A stretch of 64,000 nucleotides of DNA from JAKAVN01 sp963734845 (GTDB taxonomy: Bacteria > Desulfobacterota > Binatia > Binatales > Binataceae). Both the position numbers and the translations under genes were made by a program. This document shows, piece after piece, positions 59,538 to 64,000 of the stretch; position 1 is the stretch's first letter, and each line of letters starts with the position of its first letter. The DNA is taken from the NCBI GenBank assembly GCA_963734845.1, contig CAVTIS010000002.1:186001-250000 (forward strand), read 5' to 3'. The notes beneath the pieces are model-generated. The model ran no database searches, was not told the DNA's origin, and saw nothing but the letters and a program-made list of their open reading frames with translations.

Positions 59538-60521
59538 TTGGCCTTCGTGAGCGCGCGAGTAGGGCAGGCTTTAGCGGTGGTCGCCAAAGCGCCGCCCGCA
59601 GCGACGAAGGCGGAGCGGATAGAACTCGCAAAGAATGCGTCCGTCGACGACGCAGTCGCGGTCGTCTTCGCAGCATGTCTAAGGCATTGGACCGCGAACG
59701 AAGCGGCGGCGCTGAGTGGTCTGGATCCCGAGGGAGTTCACGAAATGCGCGTGGCGCTGCGACGCATACGCGCGGCGCTCTCAGATTTCCGAGAAATCAT
59801 TCCCGTCGCCCAAGTTGCTTGGCTGAAACGCGAAACCAAGTGGCTCTTAACAAGTCTCGGTACGGCCCGCGACTGGGACGTCTTTCTCTCCGAACTGCTT
59901 GCGCCGGTTGAAGCTGCCCGACCGGGAGACGCTGCGCTGGCCAAATTGCGGATGGCAGCCGAGACGGAAAGGGAGAAGGGCTATACAAGAGCGCGGCGCG
60001 CGATTCGATCACCGCGTTATTCCGCGCTCCTGGCGCGGATGCACCGATGGCTGTCGACTAAGTTCTGGCGCCAAGGTAGCAACAGAACGCGAAGATCTTT
60101 CGACGAGCCCGCAGTAAAGTTAGCCGGTCGGTTGTTGACGAAGAGGCATAAGGCGGTGCTCAAGCTCGGCCGCGACTTTAAGAAGCTTTCAGCCCAGGAG
60201 CGCCACCAACTGCGGATCGCGCTCAAGAAGCTTCGGTACACCGCGGAGTTCTTTCGCTCCCTTTATCAGAGGAAGCGCGAGAAGGCCTATTTTCGCGCGC
60301 TCGCTCAGCTGCAGAACAGCCTGGGCCACTTGAATGACATCGTGGTGGCGGAACACCTGCTCGGGCGCCTGTCCGCCGCAGGCGACGATCGAAGAATCTC
60401 TGACCGTCTATCTAACGCGGCTGGCATCGTCATAGGCTGGTATATGCAGAGCGCGAGCAGTTCGGAACTCCGAGCTAAAGCGAACTGGCGCGAGTTCCGC
60501 CATTGCGACGCTTTCTGGTAG
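59538..60521 (+). CDS. CHAD domain protein
   Basis: 327 residues from a TTG (a GTG three codons later is also possible). CHAD features: VHEMRVALRRIRAALSDFR near 75 with conserved His and Arg, RDWDVFLSEL near 115, and HQLRIALKKLRYTAEFF near 230, then LGHLNDIVVAEHLL. CHAD domains bind inorganic polyphosphate, in keeping with a starvation/stress island. No CYTH triphosphatase domain is fused. A plus-strand single gene. Confidence 0.9.
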   Translation: MAFVSARVGQALAVVAKAPPAATKAERIELAKNASVDDAVAVVFAACLRHWTANEAAALSGLDPEGVHEMRVALRRIRAALSDFREIIPVAQVAWLKRETKWLLTSLGTARDWDVFLSELLAPVEAARPGDAALAKLRMAAETEREKGYTRARRAIRSPRYSALLARMHRWLSTKFWRQGSNRTRRSFDEPAVKLAGRLLTKRHKAVLKLGRDFKKLSAQERHQLRIALKKLRYTAEFFRSLYQRKREKAYFRALAQLQNSLGHLNDIVVAEHLLGRLSAAGDDRRISDRLSNAAGIVIGWYMQSASSSELRAKANWREFRHCDAFW

Positions 60522-60641
60522 CAAGGTCGTGATGGGTCGCGCCCTTGCCCGGTGATGACCCCTGACGACGAGCGCGATCTGACCCTGGGCGACGACATCG
60601 CCCACATGGACGACTCGGCCCTGGCGCACGCGACCGAGCAG

Positions 60642-61690
60642 TCAGCATAAGTCTCCGGGCGCTTGGGTCCCAAGTTGCGCCTTCGTTTGGACTATGCGTG
60701 CGACCCCGGTGCGCGTGATCAAGTCCACCAGTTTGCCCGCATCGACGACCACGAGACGACCGCTGTTCGCTTCGTTCATTTTGTGTATCGCGTCGATCGC
60801 GCTGGCCTGGGGTCCGATCTCAAGGCCCGGCTCGAGCGCAAGCATTATGTCCTGCACCTCCTTGTGCGCTCGCTCTTCGGGCTTGCAGTGACGAACCTGC
60901 GATAGCGACAGCAAGCCAAGCACGCGCTCATCCGAAACCACAGGAAAGCCGCCGTAGCCGAACCGCAGAAAATATTGTTCGATAGCTTCCCCGAGGGGTA
61001 GCTCGGGGGCTAGCGTCATCGGCGCGCGAGTCATGATGTCGCTGACGCGGACGTGCCGCAGGGCGTGCTCGACAATCATGCCCTGATAGCCGCTTGCCGC
61101 CGCGCCACGCAGGAACAGCCCGATGAAGATCAGCCAGAGGCCGCCGACCAGCGCTCCACCGAAGATCTCGAGCACGCCGAGACCGATCAGCCCCCAGCCG
61201 ATGCCGCTGCCCCACTCCGCCGCGCGCGCCGTGGCCGCCGGAGTACAGATCGAGGTCGACTCTCGGCAGGTCACCCCATGGCTTCCATAGAGCTCGAAAT
61301 CTCGCGGCGAATGCGCGTCACTCGATATCACGAGCTTCACGCCGGCATGCTTGGCGGCCATGCACGCGGTGTCGGTGAGATCGAGCCGGTCGGGTTGCGA
61401 ATTTACCTCGAGCGCGCACCTCTCCTCGCGCGCCACGCGCAATACCTCGCCCAGGTCGAATTCGCTGGGTTCCCGATGTCCGATCAGGCGGCCGCTCGGA
61501 TGACCGATCACGTCGACGTTTGGATTGCGAATCGCCTTGATCTACCGCCGCGTCATCTCGCGCGGATTCTGCTCCAGCTTGTAGTGGACGGAGGCGACCA
61601 CCCAATCGAGCTCGGCCAACACGTCATCGGACAGGTCGAGGCTTCCATCGTCGAGAATGTCTACCTCGATGCCGCGAAGTAGTTTCACAC
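60642..61690 (-). pseudogene. PHP-domain/site-2-protease chimera with an internal amber codon
   Basis: From 61690 the frame reads LLRGIEVDILDDGSLDLSDD, LAELDWVVASVHYKLEQNP, then a TAG near 61549, then IKAIRNPNVDVIGHPSGRLIG and LEVNSQPDRLDLTDTA...VKLVISSDAHS: the PHP phosphoesterase domain of PolX-type DNA polymerase/AP-endonuclease proteins. After HSPRDFELYGSHGVT, it switches to the last membrane segments and both CBS domains of the protease at 39901 (GWGLIGLGVLEIFGGALVGG, VSDIMTRAPMTLAP, VQDIMLALEPGLEI). HExxH and the LDGG site are missing. Both halves are fragments; the join is a recombination scar. Confidence 0.85.
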
Positions 61691-61784
61691 CGCGCAGGTG
61701 TCATGACAGCGCTGCCTTTCAGGTTCGTTGAATGGTAACTGCACTCCGAGGCTTCGCAGCGGGGCGCAGGAGGCGAGGATAGAG

Positions 61785-62564
61785 TCATTCACCCATTCTG
61801 GGGTAAAGGCGCGCCGCAATCGCGACGAGAACAACGAATGTGGCCACCAGCACCGCGCTATCCGTCGAGAGTCCGATCCGGCTTGCCGTGGTGGGAAGCA
61901 TCAGCCCACGCAGCGCATCGACTTCGTAGGTTAGCGGATTGAGGCGAGAGATAATCTGCAGCCAGCGCGGCATCAGGTGGATCGGATAGATAGCGTTGCT
62001 GGCAAAAAAGATGGGCATCGTCAGCACTTGCCCGATGCCTAGGAACCGCTCCCGGGTTCGTACGATGCAAGCCACAATCACCGAAAAGGTAGAGAAGAGT
62101 GCTGCGCCGAGCGCGATGAAGACGATCACGCCGAGGACGTGTCGAACTTGAAAGCTCACCTGGATGCCTAGAATCAGCGCAAGCACATAAACGACGATCG
62201 CCTGCGAGAGCCCTCGCACGGTCGACGACAAGGCCTTGCCGAGCACGAGCGCGCTGCGCGGCGCCGGGCTCACCAGGTAGCGGTGCAGAACGCCCAGATC
62301 CCGTTCCCAAATGGTGTTGATGCCGTAGAAAATCGCCACGAACAGCACGCTCTGCCCAAGGATGCCGGGTACCAGAAAGTCGAGGTAGCGCGTTCCTCCG
62401 CTGGTGATCCCCCGGACTTGGGCCATGACCTGGCCAAACAGGAGAAGCCATAGTGCAGGCTGCACCGCCCGGGTCGCGAGCTCCAGGGAGTCGTGGCGCA
62501 GCTTGCGCACTTCGGCATCAGAGACGGCGAAGATTTGCCAGCCGTAGTCAGAGATTGCTGACAT
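61785..62564 (-). CDS. ABC-2 type transport permease
   Basis: 259 residues, six hydrophobic segments in the ABC-2 arrangement, with PGILGQSVLFVAIFYGINTIWERDLGVLHRYLVSPAPR (read as consecutive motifs) and NAIYPIHLMPRWLQIISRLNP near 190-210. This is a daunorubicin/NodJ-like exporter subunit. It is 9 bases downstream of the ATPase gene, and together they make a half-transporter pair for drug, lipid or glycan export. Confidence 0.9.
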   Translation of the reverse strand: MSAISDYGWQIFAVSDAEVRKLRHDSLELATRAVQPALWLLLFGQVMAQVRGITSGGTRYLDFLVPGILGQSVLFVAIFYGINTIWERDLGVLHRYLVSPAPRSALVLGKALSSTVRGLSQAIVVYVLALILGIQVSFQVRHVLGVIVFIALGAALFSTFSVIVACIVRTRERFLGIGQVLTMPIFFASNAIYPIHLMPRWLQIISRLNPLTYEVDALRGLMLPTTASRIGLSTDSAVLVATFVVLVAIAARLYPRMGE

Positions 62565-62573
62565 CGGAGCCTT

Positions 62574-63461
62574 TTAGCGATGCTCGCGGATGCTCTGCCG
62601 CGCCCGCTGCGCTTGGGTATATCCGCCGCCGGGTTGGATCTCGACGCCGATAAAGTGGGCAAAGACATCGTCGAGCGTCGCCCCGGGCTCAACTTGCGCC
62701 TTGAGCTCGGCCGGTGAGCCAACCACCTCGATCCGTCCGTCGTGCATCAGCGCGATACGGTCGCAGAGCGCGTCCGCTTCTGCCATGTCATGCGTGGTTA
62801 CAAGTATCGTCATCCCGAGAGCCTCACGCAGTGCGCGGACACGATCCCGCACGACCCGCCGAGCCATCGGATCAAGCCCGATGGTGGGTTCGTCCATCAT
62901 TAGGACCTTCGGACGATGCAGCATGCTCTGGGCTATTTCGAGCGCTCGTATCATGCCTCCCGAGTAGTGATGCACCAGGCGGTCGGCGGCCTCCGTCAGA
63001 TTCATCGCGGCAAGCGCGTCGGCTATGCGCTGCGCGCGCTCGCGCCGCGGAATCGCATACAGGCGGGCAGAGAGGAGCATGTTCTCGTAACCCGTGAGCG
63101 ATCGGTCCGCGGACAGAAACTGTGGAACATAACCGATGCGCCGACGCACTTCGGCAGCTTGCGCGACGATGTCAAAACCGGCAACCCGTGCAGTTCCGGA
63201 TGAAGGCGGCAGGAGGGTCGTCAACATCTTGATTAGCGTGCTCTTGCCGGCGCCGTTTGGGCCAATGAGGCCAAAGATCTCGCCTTGCAGCACGGTCATC
63301 GAGACATCAGCCACGGCGACGAGATCACGAAAGCGGCGCGTAAGCGCTTCAGTGACGATTGCCGGCTCGGCATTCGGCTCCAAAGTGGTGGTTCTGCTAT
63401 TGCGATTAAACACAGCGTTCCGAGCGGCCTCTCCTCTGCCGGCTAGCCGAGTGGCTACCAT
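62574..63461 (-). CDS. ABC transporter ATP-binding protein, DrrA-like
   Basis: About 295 residues from an ATG; a TTG at 63515 would add 18. Walker A GLIGPNGAGKSTLIKML, Q-loop GYVPQFLSADRSLTGYEN, signature HYSGGMIRALEIAQSM (degenerate LSGGQ), Walker B VLMMDEPTIGLDP and switch His in TTHDMAEAD are all present. C-terminal DrrA-like tail (IEVVGSPAELKAQ, ATLDDVFAHF). Powers the adjacent permease. Confidence 0.92.
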   Translation of the reverse strand: MVATRLAGRGEAARNAVFNRNSRTTTLEPNAEPAIVTEALTRRFRDLVAVADVSMTVLQGEIFGLIGPNGAGKSTLIKMLTTLLPPSSGTARVAGFDIVAQAAEVRRRIGYVPQFLSADRSLTGYENMLLSARLYAIPRRERAQRIADALAAMNLTEAADRLVHHYSGGMIRALEIAQSMLHRPKVLMMDEPTIGLDPMARRVVRDRVRALREALGMTILVTTHDMAEADALCDRIALMHDGRIEVVGSPAELKAQVEPGATLDDVFAHFIGVEIQPGGGYTQAQRARQSIREHR

Positions 63462-63511
63462 ATCAGCTTGTGGCCCGTCCGTTTCCTCCCGCGTAATAGC
63501 GTCCGAAAAAA

Positions 63512-63745
63512 TCAAGGCGTATTTAGCGTCATTCCGTAAGCGGCTGGTTCGAACAGCACGCTGTCGGATAGGCGCGCGTCCACGTGCAGATGGGCGCCGA
63601 TCGCAATTCCGAGTAAGGTAGGCGGCGTCGACTGGCGGTGCGAACCTGCCTCAGTAAATGCGGCGAAGGCGCTGCGGATGGCGCGCGCCGGCAGGGTAAA
63701 TTCGACGGCCGCATCGGCATCATGGTGGTCCGAGGTCGCGGGCAG
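63512..63745 (-). other. Open reading stretch of uncertain status
   Basis: The minus strand stays open for about 78 codons and ends in a stop at 63512 (segments such as AVEFTLPARAIRSAFAAF, LLGIAIGAHLHVDARLSD, FEPAAYGMTL). Composition looks protein-like, but an in-frame stop precedes it and no start codon or family is recognised. It may be the end of a decayed gene. The remaining bases to the window end show no supported gene. Confidence 0.3.
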
Positions 63746-64000
63746 CGTTGTGTTGCGCGGGCCTCACGGCACATTCGCCGACGTTTCGACCCTTGATCAG
63801 ACGTTAGCCATGATTACAGCGTGCGGAAAGTACATCGCAGACTGCCGGTTTGGCAAAGCGCTGCAAAATGCCGGGCGCGATCTCGCTCCTGGTATCCACG
63901 GACGGGCAAAGGACTACTCTTTCACCGGATGCCATAGTGTGCCGCTGAAGTGACACTGCGGTCCAAACAGGTTACGGTCGGCGAAGCTGGGTCGATAGAC

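Overview
The window is GC-rich bacterial DNA. Gene content suggests an uncultured proteobacterium-like or Desulfobacterota/Binatota-like Gram-negative: an MlaA fragment, a GDP-heptose type sugar pathway, B12-dependent functions and acyl-CoA chemistry. No rRNA or other marker gene is present, so taxonomy is an inference. Several stop codons and one-base frameshifts break otherwise recognisable genes; genuine decay and assembly error cannot be separated from sequence alone.

Layout. 0-14 kb is ordinary metabolism: a zinc alcohol dehydrogenase, a hybrid histidine kinase, an RRM protein, a thiolase next to a synthase/DUF35 fusion, a quinone oxidoreductase, a DUF4331 protein, two alpha/beta hydrolases, an Asp-box propeller and a DUF992 protein. 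14.4-18.4 kb is a signalling block: an ABM-fold protein, a histidine kinase, a cobalamin-binding protein carrying the signature of CarH-type B12 photoreceptors but no DNA-binding domain, and a nucleotidyl cyclase interrupted by an amber codon. 18.4-21 kb holds msrA, an SDR and an HtrA-like protease. 21.2-29.1 kb is a surface-sugar cluster (glycosyltransferase, heptose nucleotidyltransferase, heptose kinase, methyltransferase, UGM-like flavoprotein, transaldolase-like aldolase, GmhA-like isomerase, GmhB-like phosphatase, epimerase) that reads as a complete GDP-D-glycero-D-manno-heptose-type pathway.

30.6-38 kb is a recombination hot spot. It holds a truncated IS3-type transposase, an intact tRNA-Ser(UGA), a decayed mini integrative element (frameshifted tyrosine recombinase, XRE regulator with a 27-bp perfect palindrome, excisionase-like protein, lipoprotein) bounded by tRNA-Ser-derived direct repeats, a tRNA-Ser pseudogene, 46-bp inverted repeats around two redox genes, a 123-bp direct repeat around a small ORF, a serine recombinase remnant, an IS5-type remnant and an MlaA fragment.

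38-61 kb is a dense stress/persistence island. It carries a CBS-ACT protein, a zinc-ribbon protein, and an eight-gene minus-strand run: hemerythrin, acyl-CoA synthetase, 2-oxoacid dehydrogenase E1alpha, E1beta and E2, an acyl carrier protein translationally coupled to E2, a site-2 protease with CBS domains, and a 54-residue coupled ORF. It continues with a hydrolase-phosphoribosyltransferase fusion, OsmC, DUF2267, a second minus-strand run (truncated Hsp20, GYD, BON, PRPP synthetase, DksA-like, cytochrome c), HPF with a cold-shock domain, an atypical pyruvate kinase and a CHAD protein. The island ends in a chimera of a PHP domain and a second copy of the protease C-terminal half, so diverged direct repeats bracket about 21 kb. 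61.8-63.5 kb encodes an ABC exporter.

The strongest candidates for something undescribed are the B12-photoreceptor-like protein/kinase pair and the E1-E2-ACP operon.
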